A DNA stretch of 56,676 nucleotides from Gemmatimonadota bacterium (GTDB lineage: Bacteria; Gemmatimonadota; Gemmatimonadetes; Gemmatimonadales; Gemmatimonadaceae). The first letter of the stretch is position 1. The number at the start of each line of letters is the position of its first letter. The translations under genes and the position numbers were made by a program. Location: positions 1-56,676 of the forward strand of contig CANHNQ010000005.1 of assembly GCA_947462095.1 (NCBI GenBank). Reading direction: 5' to 3'. Positions 17,045 to 26,393 of the stretch are shown here, piece after piece. Below the pieces are notes generated by a model that searched no databases, had not been told where the DNA came from, and saw only the letters and a list, made by a program, of their open reading frames with translations.

Positions 17045-19546
17045 ATGACTGTGCCGACTGCATCTGACGACGCTGCGCTTCGGATCGTTCGCGGAGAATC
17101 CTCCGCGCCGCACGACCTGCTCGGTGCTCATCCATTTACCCTCGATGGCGTTGACGGCGTGGTGATCCGCGCCTTCCAGCCCAATGCGGCGTCCGTTGCC
17201 GTGGTGCTCGGTGCGCGGCAGTGGCCGATGGAGCGCGATGAGCACGGATTGTTCGTGCGCTTCCTGAGCGATCGCACGCTCCCGGTCGCGTATGGACTCG
17301 AGATCACCTTCGGCGACGGCCGCGTTGTACTCCGCGACGACCCATATCGCTTTCTCCCCACGCTCGGCGAGATGGATCTCCATCTCTTCAACGAGGGACG
17401 CCATCTGCGGCTGTGGGAGAAGCTGGGCGCGCACGTGTGTGCGATGGAAGGCGTCGCCGGGACCTCGTTTGCGGTGTGGGCGCCGAACGCCACGCGCGTC
17501 TCGGTGGTCGGCGACTTCAATGCCTGGGACGGGCGCGCGCATCAGATGCGCCTGCTCGGGTCCAGCGGCGTATTCGAGCTGTTCGTGCCCGGAGTCGGTG
17601 CCGAGGCGATGTATAAGTTCGAGATCCAGTCGCCTGACGGCGCGCTGCGCGTAAAGACCGATCCGTACGCGTTCAAGATGGAGCAGGACGCAGGACACGC
17701 ATCGATCGTGCAGGCGCGCGCGACGTACGACTGGAAGGACGGTGCGTGGCTGGCCGGGCGTGCCGACGCCGATCCGCTGCGCGAACCGATGCTCGTGTAC
17801 GAAGTGCATCTCGGGTCCTGGATGCGGGGTGAGCACAACCGGCTGCTCACGTACGGCGAGCTGGCCCCACGCCTCGCCGAGCATGTGACGCGCATGGGAT
17901 TCACGCACGTGGAACTGCTGCCGGTGCTCGAGCATCCCTTCGGCGGTTCGTGGGGCTATCAGGTGGGCGGCTACTTCGCGCCCACGTCGCGCCACGGGTC
18001 CCCCGATGACTTCCGGGCCTTTGTGGACACGATGCACGAAGCCGGCATCGGCGTGCTGCTGGACTGGGTGCCGGCGCACTTCCCCAAGGATGACTGGGCA
18101 CTTCGCCGTTTCGATGGGACGGCGTGTTACGAGCACGAGGATCCGCGCATCGGCGATCACCCCGAGTGGGGCACGCACATCTTCAACTATGCGCGCTATG
18201 AAGTGCGCAACTTCCTGCTGGCGAACGCGCTGTACTGGATCGAGGAGTTTCACATCGACGGATTGCGCGTCGATGCCGTGGCGTCAATGCTGTACCTGGA
18301 CTACGGCCGCGAGGCCGGTCAGTGGCTGCGCAACCGTTTCGGTGGGCGGGAGAATCTCGAAGCGGTGTCGTTCCTCAAGCAGCTGAATCACGCCGTGCAT
18401 ACGCTCTATCCCGGCGTGATCACCATCGCCGAGGAGAGTACGTCGTGGCCACGGGTCACGCACCCGATCAGCGAGGGGGGACTCGGTTTCACGTTGAAGT
18501 GGAATATGGGGTGGATGCATGACACCCTCGATTACTTCCGGGTCGATCCGTTCTTCCGTAAGGGCGCGCACGACAAGCTGACGTTCGCCATGATGTACGA
18601 GTACAGCGAGCGCTTCATGAATCCGCTGTCGCACGATGAAGTCGTGCACCTCAAGAAGTCGTTGCTCGAGAAAATGCCGGGCGATGTGTGGCAGCGCTTC
18701 GCCAATTTGCGCGCGCTCATCGGCTACTCGGTCACGCGTCCGGGCAAGTCGTTGTTCTTCATGGGCACCGAACTCGGGTCGCATCACGAGTGGAACCACG
18801 ACATCAGTCTCGAGTGGCACCTGATGGGCGATGCGCGTCGGCAGGGGCTGATGGCGTTCATGGAATCCCTCGGCGCGCTCTATCGGCAGCACTCGTGTTT
18901 CTGGCGGCGCGATCATGAGCCGTCGGGTTTTGGCTGGATCGACGTGTCTGACAAGGAGCAGTCGGTGCTGTCGTATGCGCGGTATGACGGGGCGGCGCAT
19001 GCGGTGGTCGCGCTCAACCTCACGCCGGTGCCGCGCGGGATGTACCGACTGGGTGCGCCCACGATGGGGACCTATCACGTGGTCCTCAATTCCGATGCCG
19101 CGACGTTTGGTGGCAGCGGCTATGCGGTGGCGGACGTGGTGGAGGCCGAGCCGGTGCCGTATCACGGATTCCCACAGTCGGTCGTCGTATCGTTGCCGCC
19201 GCTGAGCATGCTGGTGTTGCTGCCGGCCGAGCAGCCCGAGACGCACGCTCCGGGCGCGGCGCGTGTCGGTCGGGTCGTCGGCAGCGCAGCGGTGCTCCAG
19301 GCCGGTGCCGCGGCGACGCGGTCCAAGCCCGGGAAGCGAAACAAGGCTCCGAAGGTCCCGAAGGCTGAGAAGGTCCCGAAGGCTGAGAAGGTCCCGAAGG
19401 CGGAGAAGGCGCTGAAGACCCCGAAGACCAAGAAGGCCCCAACGGTCGAAAAGGCCGACACGCCGGCCATCACATTGGCGGCGACGCCGAACGCGGGGAA
19501 GACTGCGGTCAGTCTGCCGTCGGCGTCGCCGTTGAAGGAATCATGA
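17045..19546 (+). CDS. glgB: 1,4-alpha-glucan (glycogen) branching enzyme with lysine-rich C-terminal tail
   Basis: 833 aa; typical GlgB is about 730. It forms alpha-1,6 branches in glycogen. An N-terminal domain is followed by CBM48 (FAVWAPNATRVSVVGDFNAWDG) and a GH13 barrel with GFTHVELLPVLEHPF, the nucleophile D410 in GLRVDAV, the acid/base Glu in IAEEST (463/464) and D531 in LSHDEV. The C-terminal beta domain ends near residue 735. The remaining roughly 100 residues form an Ala/Pro/Lys-rich tail with three near-identical VPKAEK units that is not part of the family. ATG 17045 is preceded by a -10-like TATACT at 6 bases. No glgA/C/P gene is adjacent. Confidence 0.93.
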   Translation: MTVPTASDDAALRIVRGESSAPHDLLGAHPFTLDGVDGVVIRAFQPNAASVAVVLGARQWPMERDEHGLFVRFLSDRTLPVAYGLEITFGDGRVVLRDDPYRFLPTLGEMDLHLFNEGRHLRLWEKLGAHVCAMEGVAGTSFAVWAPNATRVSVVGDFNAWDGRAHQMRLLGSSGVFELFVPGVGAEAMYKFEIQSPDGALRVKTDPYAFKMEQDAGHASIVQARATYDWKDGAWLAGRADADPLREPMLVYEVHLGSWMRGEHNRLLTYGELAPRLAEHVTRMGFTHVELLPVLEHPFGGSWGYQVGGYFAPTSRHGSPDDFRAFVDTMHEAGIGVLLDWVPAHFPKDDWALRRFDGTACYEHEDPRIGDHPEWGTHIFNYARYEVRNFLLANALYWIEEFHIDGLRVDAVASMLYLDYGREAGQWLRNRFGGRENLEAVSFLKQLNHAVHTLYPGVITIAEESTSWPRVTHPISEGGLGFTLKWNMGWMHDTLDYFRVDPFFRKGAHDKLTFAMMYEYSERFMNPLSHDEVVHLKKSLLEKMPGDVWQRFANLRALIGYSVTRPGKSLFFMGTELGSHHEWNHDISLEWHLMGDARRQGLMAFMESLGALYRQHSCFWRRDHEPSGFGWIDVSDKEQSVLSYARYDGAAHAVVALNLTPVPRGMYRLGAPTMGTYHVVLNSDAATFGGSGYAVADVVEAEPVPYHGFPQSVVVSLPPLSMLVLLPAEQPETHAPGAARVGRVVGSAAVLQAGAAATRSKPGKRNKAPKVPKAEKVPKAEKVPKAEKALKTPKTKKAPTVEKADTPAITLAATPNAGKTAVSLPSASPLKES
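19351..19404 (+). repeat. 18-bp coding tandem repeat, three copies
   Basis: GAAGGTCCCGAAGGCTGA occurs at 19351-19368 and 19369-19386, with a one-base variant at 19387-19404. In frame it encodes repeated KVPKAE units in the tail of the branching enzyme. Copy number may vary between strains. Confidence 0.85.
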
Positions 19547-20379
19547 GTCGTCCAGACGCGAAGACGCTGCTGTTCGGTGCACTTACCGTGATTGCCGCGG
19601 CGGTGTGCATTCGGCTTGGGGTCTGGCAGCTCAACCGGCTCACGCAGCGGCGCGCGCAGAACGCGATCGTGCTTGCCCGCGGTACGATGCCTGTGGTCAG
19701 CGTGTCCTCACTGCGCAGCGTTGACACCACGGCATCGCATTGGCGCCGTGTGCACATTCACGGTGTGGCCGATTATGCCGGTGAAGTCGTGCACGCCACG
19801 CGTTCGCAGGCCGGCTCGCCCGGGGTGCACGTGCTGACGCCAGTGCGACCGCTGGATGGGGGCTGGGGCGATACGGCGGTGCTCCTGCTGCGCGGCTTCG
19901 TGTATTCGCCTGATGGGCGCACGTTCGATCGTGACAAGGCGCGCGAGTCGGATACGCTCGATCTCGATGCGCTCGTGCTCGCATTCCCTGCGCACGCGCC
20001 CGGTCGCGTGCAGATGACGACCGCCACGCGCGCCGTTCGCCTGCTGGACCGCGATACGCTCGCCGCGCTCACGGGGCATCCACTCGCCCCGTTCATCTTG
20101 CTGGCGCTGGGTGACACGGCCATGTCCGACATTGCCAAGGCCGTGCGCGTACCACCGCCGTCGCCGTCGGAGGGGCCTCACCAGTCCTATGCGATTCAGT
20201 GGTTCGCGTTCGCTACGGTGTTCCTCGTGGGCTTTGCCGCGTTCATCTGGGGCCCGGGGCGCGGCCGTGGCGCGCCCTCGTTCGACGACGACACGGGGCG
20301 CGATCTGGGTGGTGTGGGTCATGCGCAGAACGAGCAGGCAGCACGACAGCACGGCGATCCGACCAACCCGTCTGTCTAG
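19543..20379 (+). CDS. SURF1-family cytochrome oxidase assembly protein
   Basis: 278 aa. Two membrane anchors flank a periplasmic domain: the first near residues 8-25 and the second near 220-240. Family signatures are RLGVWQLNRL just after the first helix and GPHQSYAIQWFAFA just before the second. SURF1 helps insert haem a into heme-copper oxidases. The ATG overlaps the glgB stop by 4 bases (ATGA), although the functional link to glycogen is unclear. A polar tail of about 35 residues follows the second helix. No oxidase subunits are in this window. Confidence 0.85.
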   Translation: MSRPDAKTLLFGALTVIAAAVCIRLGVWQLNRLTQRRAQNAIVLARGTMPVVSVSSLRSVDTTASHWRRVHIHGVADYAGEVVHATRSQAGSPGVHVLTPVRPLDGGWGDTAVLLLRGFVYSPDGRTFDRDKARESDTLDLDALVLAFPAHAPGRVQMTTATRAVRLLDRDTLAALTGHPLAPFILLALGDTAMSDIAKAVRVPPPSPSEGPHQSYAIQWFAFATVFLVGFAAFIWGPGRGRGAPSFDDDTGRDLGGVGHAQNEQAARQHGDPTNPSV

Positions 20380-20410
20380 CGCCCGCCACATCCGTTGTGG
20401 TGTGTGCGCA
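20380..20410 (+). terminator. weak hairpin after the SURF1 gene
   Basis: CCACA and TGTGG pair around 5 bases with an outer GCGC/GCGC pairing, immediately after the SURF1 stop. There is no U-tract. It is the only terminator-like structure noticed at the end of the long co-directional run; the rest of 20411-20650 shows nothing recognisable. Confidence 0.3.
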
Positions 20411-20663
20411 ACACTTTGCCGCCATCGTGACGCGCGCCACAATCCGACGTCAACCACACCGCACCGTCGCGCCGTCACACCACGGGAACGTGCTGGCGCG
20501 AGCGCGTCGGGGACTGTTACGGAAGCGCCCTGTCGGTGCCACGGCGCCGAGGCGATCCATGAACCAGCATCACAAAACTGCTCTCCGGTGAGTGCGGCAC
20601 AGCCGTTGCTCTCCGCTCGTTGTCGTCGGACATGCGGTCCGGCCCTCACGAGGTGGAGATGTG

Positions 20664-21521
20664 ATGCACGCGATGGGCCGTACGCGGAACTGCAGGAAGG
20701 GGGGGCTGGCGCTCGCGGTCGTGGCCGGCGTCCTGATGCTTGGTTCGAAGACCGCCGCCGCGCAGTCCATCACCTGCGATGGTGCGACCTCGGTGGGCCG
20801 GCTCGGCACGCAGCTCGGTCTGAGCGCTCTCGCCACCGGCCTGGAATACCAGTCGATGGCGCGTAGCGCCACGTGGCGGATGGCCGACCAGCGGGCGTCG
20901 ATGCAGATCCTCGCCGACCCGAGTTCCCATCTTCACGCCTACGGCTCGTATCATCTGGCCCGTACCGCCGTGCACGCGGGTTGTGCCGATCGTGTGAGCC
21001 GCATCCATGCCGCATGGAAGGGCGCGGGGGCGTCGCTTGCGATCGGCGTCGCGAAGGAGGTCTCGGATGGCTACTACACGGGATTCAGCACCATCGATCT
21101 GGGCGTCGACGCGATCGGTGCTGGCTACGCCGTGGCGCAAGCGTACCTCCCCGTGCTCGAACATATCACGCCGTCGTTCTCGGTGACGCCACGTGCCTTC
21201 CACGGCGAGCGCGGACCGCGCGGCGCGCTCACGGCCTACGCGCACCAGACCGTCTGGCTGTCGGCGAGCGTACACGATCTGCTGCCATCGGCGGTCGCCA
21301 AGGCGTGGCCGTCGCCGGTTCGTGTGTCGGTGGGACGCCGCGCGTTCGGCGGCGCCACGCCGAGCGAGTACGTGGTCGGACTCGATCTGGACGCGGCACG
21401 CCTGCCCGGCAGCAACCCAGCGTGGGTGAAGGTGAAGAACTTCCTGCACTCGGTGCGGTTGCCGGGGCCAGCGCTCGTGATGAGCGCCAACGGCACGAAG
21501 TCCTTCGGCCTGTACTGGTAA
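20664..21521 (+). CDS. Exported DUF2279/YfiM-like protein of unknown function
   Basis: 285 aa. A signal peptide (about 1-30, AVVAGVLMLGSKTAAAQ) directs export. The middle (about 90-150) has YGSYHLARTAVHAG, then GVAKEVSDGYYTGFSTIDLGVDAIGAGYA, which resembles the KE-x-D-...-S-x2-DL-x2-DA-x-GA pattern of DUF2279/YfiM predicted periplasmic proteins. The remaining C-terminal half (about 165-285) looks like beta-rich outer-membrane-associated sequence without a family I know. ATG 20664 is chosen because GGAG ends 5 bases upstream; GTG 20661 is nearly as good. It converges on the glycan operon, 26 bases away. Confidence 0.6.
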   Translation: MHAMGRTRNCRKGGLALAVVAGVLMLGSKTAAAQSITCDGATSVGRLGTQLGLSALATGLEYQSMARSATWRMADQRASMQILADPSSHLHAYGSYHLARTAVHAGCADRVSRIHAAWKGAGASLAIGVAKEVSDGYYTGFSTIDLGVDAIGAGYAVAQAYLPVLEHITPSFSVTPRAFHGERGPRGALTAYAHQTVWLSASVHDLLPSAVAKAWPSPVRVSVGRRAFGGATPSEYVVGLDLDAARLPGSNPAWVKVKNFLHSVRLPGPALVMSANGTKSFGLYW

Positions 21522-21547
21522 GCGATCGCCGCCGTGCGGTGCCGGCG

Positions 21548-22714
21548 TTACGCCGAGGCGCTGTTCGTCTCCATGCAGGACTGGACCACGTCGATCACCC
21601 GCTCCTGCTGTGCCACCGTGAGCGACGAGCCACTCGGCAGGCACAGGCCGGTGGCGAAAAGGGCGTCCGACACGCTGCCCCCAATCGTGCGACATCCGGC
21701 AAACACCGGCTGCTGGTGCATCGGCTTCCACAGTGGGCGCGCTTCGATCTGCTGCGCCTCGAGCGCCAGGCGCACGGTATTGCAGTCGGCGCCGAATCGC
21801 GCCGCGTCAATCGTGAGTGTCGTGAGCCAGCGTGTCGCGCGCATGCCGTCTCGCCCGTAGTGCGCTTCGGGCATCAATGCGATGCCGGGCAGCGTGCTGA
21901 GGCCCGCGTGGTAGCGCGTGAACACGGCACGCCGCGCTGCCACCCGCGCCTCGAGCTGCTCCAACTGACCGCGTCCGATGCCGGCCAGCACATTGCTGAG
22001 CCGGTAATTGTACCCGACGTGACGGTGCTCGTAGTGCGGCACCGGCTCACGCGCCTGTGTGGCCAGCATACGGGCGCGTTGCGCGACATGCGCATGTGGC
22101 GTGACGAGCATGCCACCGCCCGATGTCGTGATGATCTTGTTGCCGTTGAACGAGTAGAACCCGACATCGCCGAACGTGCCGGCGGCACGGCCATCGTACG
22201 TGGCGCCGAGCGCCTCGGCGGCATCTTCGATGAGAAACACACCGTGCGCCGCGCACGCGTCGGCGATCGGCTGCACGTCCGCGCACTGCCCGTACAGATG
22301 CACGAGTACGACCGCGCGTGGCAGCGCATTCCGCCGCGCCGCGTCGTGCAGCGCCTCCACGAACAGCATCGGGTCCATGTTCCAGGAGTGCAGGTCGGCA
22401 TCCACGAATACCGGCACCGCCCCGACGTAGCGCAACGGGAATGCCGATGCCGCAAAGGTGAGCGAGCTCACCCAGACTTCGTCGCCGGCACCGATGTCGA
22501 GCGCCTCGAGGGCAAGATGCAACGCGGCGGTGCCGGAGCACAGCGCCACAGCATGGGGGGCGCCGGTGTGTTCGCACAACTCCCGCTCGAAGGCATCTAC
22601 ATGCGGACCGAGGGGAGCGATCCAATTGGTGCGGAACGCTTCGAGCACCAGCTGTTCCTCGCGCTGGCCCAAGTGCGGCGGCGAGAGATAAATCCGCTCA
22701 TGCATCATTGTCAC
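21548..22714 (-). CDS. DegT/DnrJ/EryC1/StrS aminotransferase (PglE-like)
   Basis: 388 aa PLP enzyme of the sugar aminotransferase family. The PLP lysine is in FNGNKIITTSGGGM, preceded by the conserved IEDAAEALGA and ALCSGTAALHLAL stretches. With the neighbouring PglD-like acetyltransferase and PglC-like phosphosugar transferase it should convert a UDP-4-keto-6-deoxy-GlcNAc-type sugar to the 4-amino sugar. No 4,6-dehydratase (PglF) is present in the window. GTG 22714, ATG 22708 and ATG 22705 are possible starts, and all overlap the upstream pglD-like gene. It is the last gene of the glycan operon. Confidence 0.85.
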   Translation of the reverse strand: MTMMHERIYLSPPHLGQREEQLVLEAFRTNWIAPLGPHVDAFERELCEHTGAPHAVALCSGTAALHLALEALDIGAGDEVWVSSLTFAASAFPLRYVGAVPVFVDADLHSWNMDPMLFVEALHDAARRNALPRAVVLVHLYGQCADVQPIADACAAHGVFLIEDAAEALGATYDGRAAGTFGDVGFYSFNGNKIITTSGGGMLVTPHAHVAQRARMLATQAREPVPHYEHRHVGYNYRLSNVLAGIGRGQLEQLEARVAARRAVFTRYHAGLSTLPGIALMPEAHYGRDGMRATRWLTTLTIDAARFGADCNTVRLALEAQQIEARPLWKPMHQQPVFAGCRTIGGSVSDALFATGLCLPSGSSLTVAQQERVIDVVQSCMETNSASA

Positions 22715-23369
22715 GGTGCCACCCCGATAGGCGTTGTTTGATCACGCGGGCCGGTACGCCGACCGCCGTCACGTTGGCGGGAAGATCGCGGCACACCACC
22801 GCACCCGCGCCGACGATACTCCACGCACCGATCGACACCCCTTGAATAATCTGACTGCCGGTGCCGATGTCCGTGCCTTCTCCCACCATCACATTGCCGC
22901 TCACGTTCACGCCCGGCGCCAGCGTGGTATAGTCACCGAGGACGTCATCATGGGTGATCGTGCAGCCGTGATTGACCATGCAGAATGCGCCAAGTCGAAT
23001 GTCCACGGTGATCACCGACGCGGTGCAGACAATGGTCCCTTCGCCGATCGACACGCGGCGCCCCACGGAAACGGTTGGGTGCACCAGCGTCGGGAACGAC
23101 ACGAACGGTGTGCGGACCCGCTCCACCAGACGATGCTTCACGGCGGGGCTGCCGACACCGAGTGCCACCGCGATCGGTTGCCCGCGCGCATGCACCCACT
23201 CGCTGCCGCCAAGCACCGGAAGATCGCCGACCGTGCGGCCATGCCATGCGGCGTCATCAGAAAGAAAGCCCAGCACCGACCACTGCGGGGCACGCTCGTT
23301 GATGTCGGCCAGCAGCTGCGCCACCTCACGCCCCGCGCCGCCCGCACCGTAGATCACGATGTCCCGCAT
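22698..23369 (-). CDS. Sugar O/N-acetyltransferase, NeuD/PglD-type left-handed beta-helix
   Basis: 223 aa. An N-terminal Rossmann-like sugar-nucleotide domain begins MRDIVIYGAGGAGREVAQLL, and the C-terminal half is a left-handed beta helix built from hexapeptides (IGEGTIVCTASVITVDI to GVPARVIKQ). The catalytic His of the PglD family is probably in VNHGCTITHDD. It would acetylate the 4-amino group made by the PglE-like enzyme. The start codon overlaps the stop of the phosphosugar transferase gene by one base (TGATG), so the two are coupled. Confidence 0.85.
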   Translation of the reverse strand: MRDIVIYGAGGAGREVAQLLADINERAPQWSVLGFLSDDAAWHGRTVGDLPVLGGSEWVHARGQPIAVALGVGSPAVKHRLVERVRTPFVSFPTLVHPTVSVGRRVSIGEGTIVCTASVITVDIRLGAFCMVNHGCTITHDDVLGDYTTLAPGVNVSGNVMVGEGTDIGTGSQIIQGVSIGAWSIVGAGAVVCRDLPANVTAVGVPARVIKQRLSGWHRDNDA

Positions 23370-23962
23370 CAGCGCTTCCCCTGAAATACGGACATGGTGG
23401 CTTCACCCGCGGCATTCACGTTCGTGCGTCGCACCACCATGGTGACGGTGCGCACCAGGATCTGCAGGTCGAGCCACAGCGATTGATGCTCCACATACCA
23501 GACATCGTGACCGAACCGCTCTTCCCACGAGAGCGCGTTGCGCCCGTTCACCTGTGCCCAGCCGGTCACGCCCGGGCGCACCTCATGTCGACGCGCCTGT
23601 TCGGGCGTGTAGCGATCGAGGTACTCCATCAACAGCGGACGTGGGCCCACCAGCGACATCTCGCCGCACAGGACGTTCCACAGCTCGGGCAGTTCATCGA
23701 GACTGGTGGAGCGGAGCAGCTTGCCGAACGGGGTGAGGCGTTCGGCATCGGGCAGTGGCAGTCCATCGCGGCCGGTCGCATCGCGCATCGTGCGGAATTT
23801 CACCATGGTGAATGGCCGGCCGTGAAGGCCAGGACGTTGCTGCCGGAAGAGTACGGGGCTCCCCAAGTTTATGCGTACCGCCAAGGCCACCAGCAGCAGC
23901 ACGGGCAACGCGAGGAGCAGCACCGCAGCCGCGACCACGATATCGAGCGCGCGTTTGAGCAT
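23369..23962 (-). CDS. Undecaprenyl-phosphate sugar-1-phosphate transferase (PglC-like initiating enzyme)
   Basis: 197 aa, the small single-domain PglC size. One membrane-associated N-terminal helix (about 6-30) is followed by the monotopic transferase core: FRQQRPGLHGRPFTMVKFRTM, the catalytic DE pair in STSLDELPELWNVL, then MSLVGPRPLL and VRPGVTGWAQVNGRN. It would load the first sugar phosphate onto undecaprenyl phosphate at the inner membrane, starting each glycan unit. Both ends overlap neighbours by one base. The adjacent pglD- and pglE-like genes suggest a diacetamido sugar as substrate. Confidence 0.9.
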   Translation of the reverse strand: MLKRALDIVVAAAVLLLALPVLLLVALAVRINLGSPVLFRQQRPGLHGRPFTMVKFRTMRDATGRDGLPLPDAERLTPFGKLLRSTSLDELPELWNVLCGEMSLVGPRPLLMEYLDRYTPEQARRHEVRPGVTGWAQVNGRNALSWEERFGHDVWYVEHQSLWLDLQILVRTVTMVVRRTNVNAAGEATMSVFQGKR

Positions 23963-26385
23963 CAGGCCGCCTGTCCTCGAGGTGTCCCGTCGCGCCCGAC
24001 GTCGGTGGTTCCGTCCGGGGCATCGGAGCCGTCATGCGACAGGCCGACGCCGCGGAGTGCCGCATCGTACAGCCGGTCGTGCCGCGCGAGGAGATGCGCC
24101 AGGGCGGCATGCTCCTCAATCCATGCGGCGGCACGCTCGGCGCGCGCGCGCGCATCCGACGGGCGCCGCAGGACATCCGTGAGCGCGTCGGCGAGCGCCG
24201 CCACGTCGCCGGTGCGATACACCAGGCCGCGTCCGGCCGCGGCAAGATCGCGCGAGCCCCTCGCGTCGGAGGCGATCACGGGAACGCGCATCGCCATCGC
24301 CTCGAGCAGGCAGCGCGGCAGCCCCTCACGCTGTGACGGCAGCAGAAGGGCATCGGTGCTGGCCACAATTGCCGCGACGTCGCGTCGCTGTCCGAGGAAG
24401 CGCGTCGACTCGGCGACACCGCGCGTGCGGGCGAGCGCCTCAATCGCCGCGCGGCTGCCCCCCTCGCCAAGAAAGAGGACCGTCGGGAGCACGCTCCCCC
24501 GCGCCGCGAGCAACGCCAGGGCCTCGATCACATCCGCCTGACGCTTGTTGCGGTTGAACTCTGCCACGACCGCGATCAGCGGCTGTGCTTCGGTCAGGCC
24601 CATCGTGTCTCGCACCGTGCGCCGGTCCGCGATGGACGCCGCGCGATAGTGACTGGTATCGACACCGATGCCGGGGTGGTGCGTGATCCGATCCGTGGCG
24701 GCCAGCGCATCCCGCCTGGCCAGGGCGAGATCGTCGGCGTTGATGACCACGAGGTAGTCGGTCCACGCCGCTGCCATGCGTTCGATGGTGCGCAGCAGGG
24801 TGTTGCGCACCCGGTTGGCGCCCGGATACGCGTGAAAGCCGTGCGCCGTGTAGATCACCTTGGTGCCCGACGCGCGACGGCGCAGCGCGAAGCGCGTAAT
24901 CCACGCGGCGATCGGCGTATGCACATGCACCAGATCATACCCGCCCTCGGCTACGACCGCGCGCACCTGTCCGGGGGCGCGCCACAGGGCGCGCGCCGTG
25001 CGCCACAGGCGCGAGAGGCCGCCCAGGCTACGCTGCCACACGGCATCGACTCGACGATCGAAGTGGGCATCGAGGCCCGGGTGCGATGTAGCACCGGCCG
25101 CGAGCGCATCGACGGTCCAGCCCCGTGCACGATAGTGATCGGCAAAGGGAAGCAGAAACGCCTCCAGCGTCGTACTCACCGTCGTCACGATCAGGAGCCG
25201 TGGCGCCGCTGCGCGCCCGGCCGTCGCGTGCCACACCCGTGCGTAGGCGTCACGTTCGAGTGGCGCGCTGTAGTGCGAGAGAATCCGGGCGCGGGCGGTG
25301 CGTCCGCATTCGACGCGCCGCGTACCGTCGCGCACGAGGCGGAGCGCGGCCTCCGCCAGCGCCACGGCGTCGCCAACCGGCGCGACCTCACCGCTCGCGC
25401 CGACCAACTGCGCGGCATCGCCGACATCGGTCACGACGCACGGAACGCCGCAGGCCATCGCTTCCGCCACCGCATTGGGGCTGCCTTCGCTCCGCGACGT
25501 GAGCATCACGATGTCGCAGGCATTGTACAGCGCGGGCATATCGCGCCGTTCACCGCAGCGCACGATGCGGCCGGTCAGTGCCGGCACGTCGCGCTCGCGC
25601 TGCGCGATGGCTGCGTCCAGCGCAGTCGGTGGCATACCGGGGGCGGCAGCGTCGGTGCCCGTGCCGACCAACAGGAAGTGGGCTGTCCCGTCGCGTGCGG
25701 CGATGTGCGCGGCGGCACGGAGAAACGTGTCGTGGTCCTTGAGTGGATCCACCCGCGCCGCCATGCCGATGACCACGGCGGTGTCGGGAAGCGCAAGCGC
25801 ACGCCGTGTGGCCGCGCGGCGCTCGTCATCCGGTGCGAATCGCTCCGCGTCGACGCCGTTGGGAATCACCACGGTGCGGGTTGCTACATAGCCACGCGCC
25901 TCATGTTGCCGGGCCGAGCGTGTCGAGTTGTAGATGACTGCGCGCGGGTGCTTCGAGAAGCGCGCCATGAGGTGAATGAGCCAGCGCAGCTTTCTCGGCT
26001 CCGATGTCCACGCATCGAGCGCATGCCGGATGTTCCACAGCACGGGCCATCGCTCGCGGGTCGTGAGCGACAGCAACGAGGCGGCGAAGCTGGCGTGGTA
26101 CATCCATCCCTGAATCACATCCGGCTGGACGTCGCGCGCAATCGACCGCAGTGTACGTAAGGCCTGCCATGACGCGCGCCCGCGCGCCAACCCGATGGCC
26201 CACACGCGCACGCCCATGGCCTCCAGATCGCCCGCGCGCGTACCGCGCGTGGTCAGCGACACGACGGCATGACGCGTCGGATCCTCCGCGCCCTGAAGGA
26301 CACGGACGAGACTCGACTCCGCACCACCGGTACCCAGTCCGGTGATGATGTGCAGCAGGCGGGGGGAAGGCGAAGAGATGGACAC
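23962..26385 (-). CDS. Tandem double GT4 glycosyltransferase
   Basis: 807 aa from GTG 26385, about twice the usual GT4 length. The first unit (about 8-375) has the opening HIITGLGTGGAES, VDPLKDHDTFLRA and the donor-binding E-x7-E region SEGSPNAVAEAMACGVP. The second (about 395-775) begins RLLIVTTVSTTLEAF and has its own REGLPRCLLEAMAMRVP. Both keep the GT-B donor site, so two sequential sugar additions by one polypeptide are likely. The upstream frame extension to 26553 overlaps the Wzz-like gene and lacks family similarity, so I reject it. A frame break between two separate genes is not seen; the linker is short and continuous. Confidence 0.85.
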   Translation of the reverse strand: MSISSPSPRLLHIITGLGTGGAESSLVRVLQGAEDPTRHAVVSLTTRGTRAGDLEAMGVRVWAIGLARGRASWQALRTLRSIARDVQPDVIQGWMYHASFAASLLSLTTRERWPVLWNIRHALDAWTSEPRKLRWLIHLMARFSKHPRAVIYNSTRSARQHEARGYVATRTVVIPNGVDAERFAPDDERRAATRRALALPDTAVVIGMAARVDPLKDHDTFLRAAAHIAARDGTAHFLLVGTGTDAAAPGMPPTALDAAIAQRERDVPALTGRIVRCGERRDMPALYNACDIVMLTSRSEGSPNAVAEAMACGVPCVVTDVGDAAQLVGASGEVAPVGDAVALAEAALRLVRDGTRRVECGRTARARILSHYSAPLERDAYARVWHATAGRAAAPRLLIVTTVSTTLEAFLLPFADHYRARGWTVDALAAGATSHPGLDAHFDRRVDAVWQRSLGGLSRLWRTARALWRAPGQVRAVVAEGGYDLVHVHTPIAAWITRFALRRRASGTKVIYTAHGFHAYPGANRVRNTLLRTIERMAAAWTDYLVVINADDLALARRDALAATDRITHHPGIGVDTSHYRAASIADRRTVRDTMGLTEAQPLIAVVAEFNRNKRQADVIEALALLAARGSVLPTVLFLGEGGSRAAIEALARTRGVAESTRFLGQRRDVAAIVASTDALLLPSQREGLPRCLLEAMAMRVPVIASDARGSRDLAAAGRGLVYRTGDVAALADALTDVLRRPSDARARAERAAAWIEEHAALAHLLARHDRLYDAALRGVGLSHDGSDAPDGTTDVGRDGTPRGQAA

Positions 26386-26393
26386 GCCGTGGA

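Noticed and set aside
20873-22741. 622-codon open frame on the plus strand
   Set aside because: It runs out of frame through the DUF2279-like gene and antisense through the aminotransferase gene; an out-of-frame shadow.
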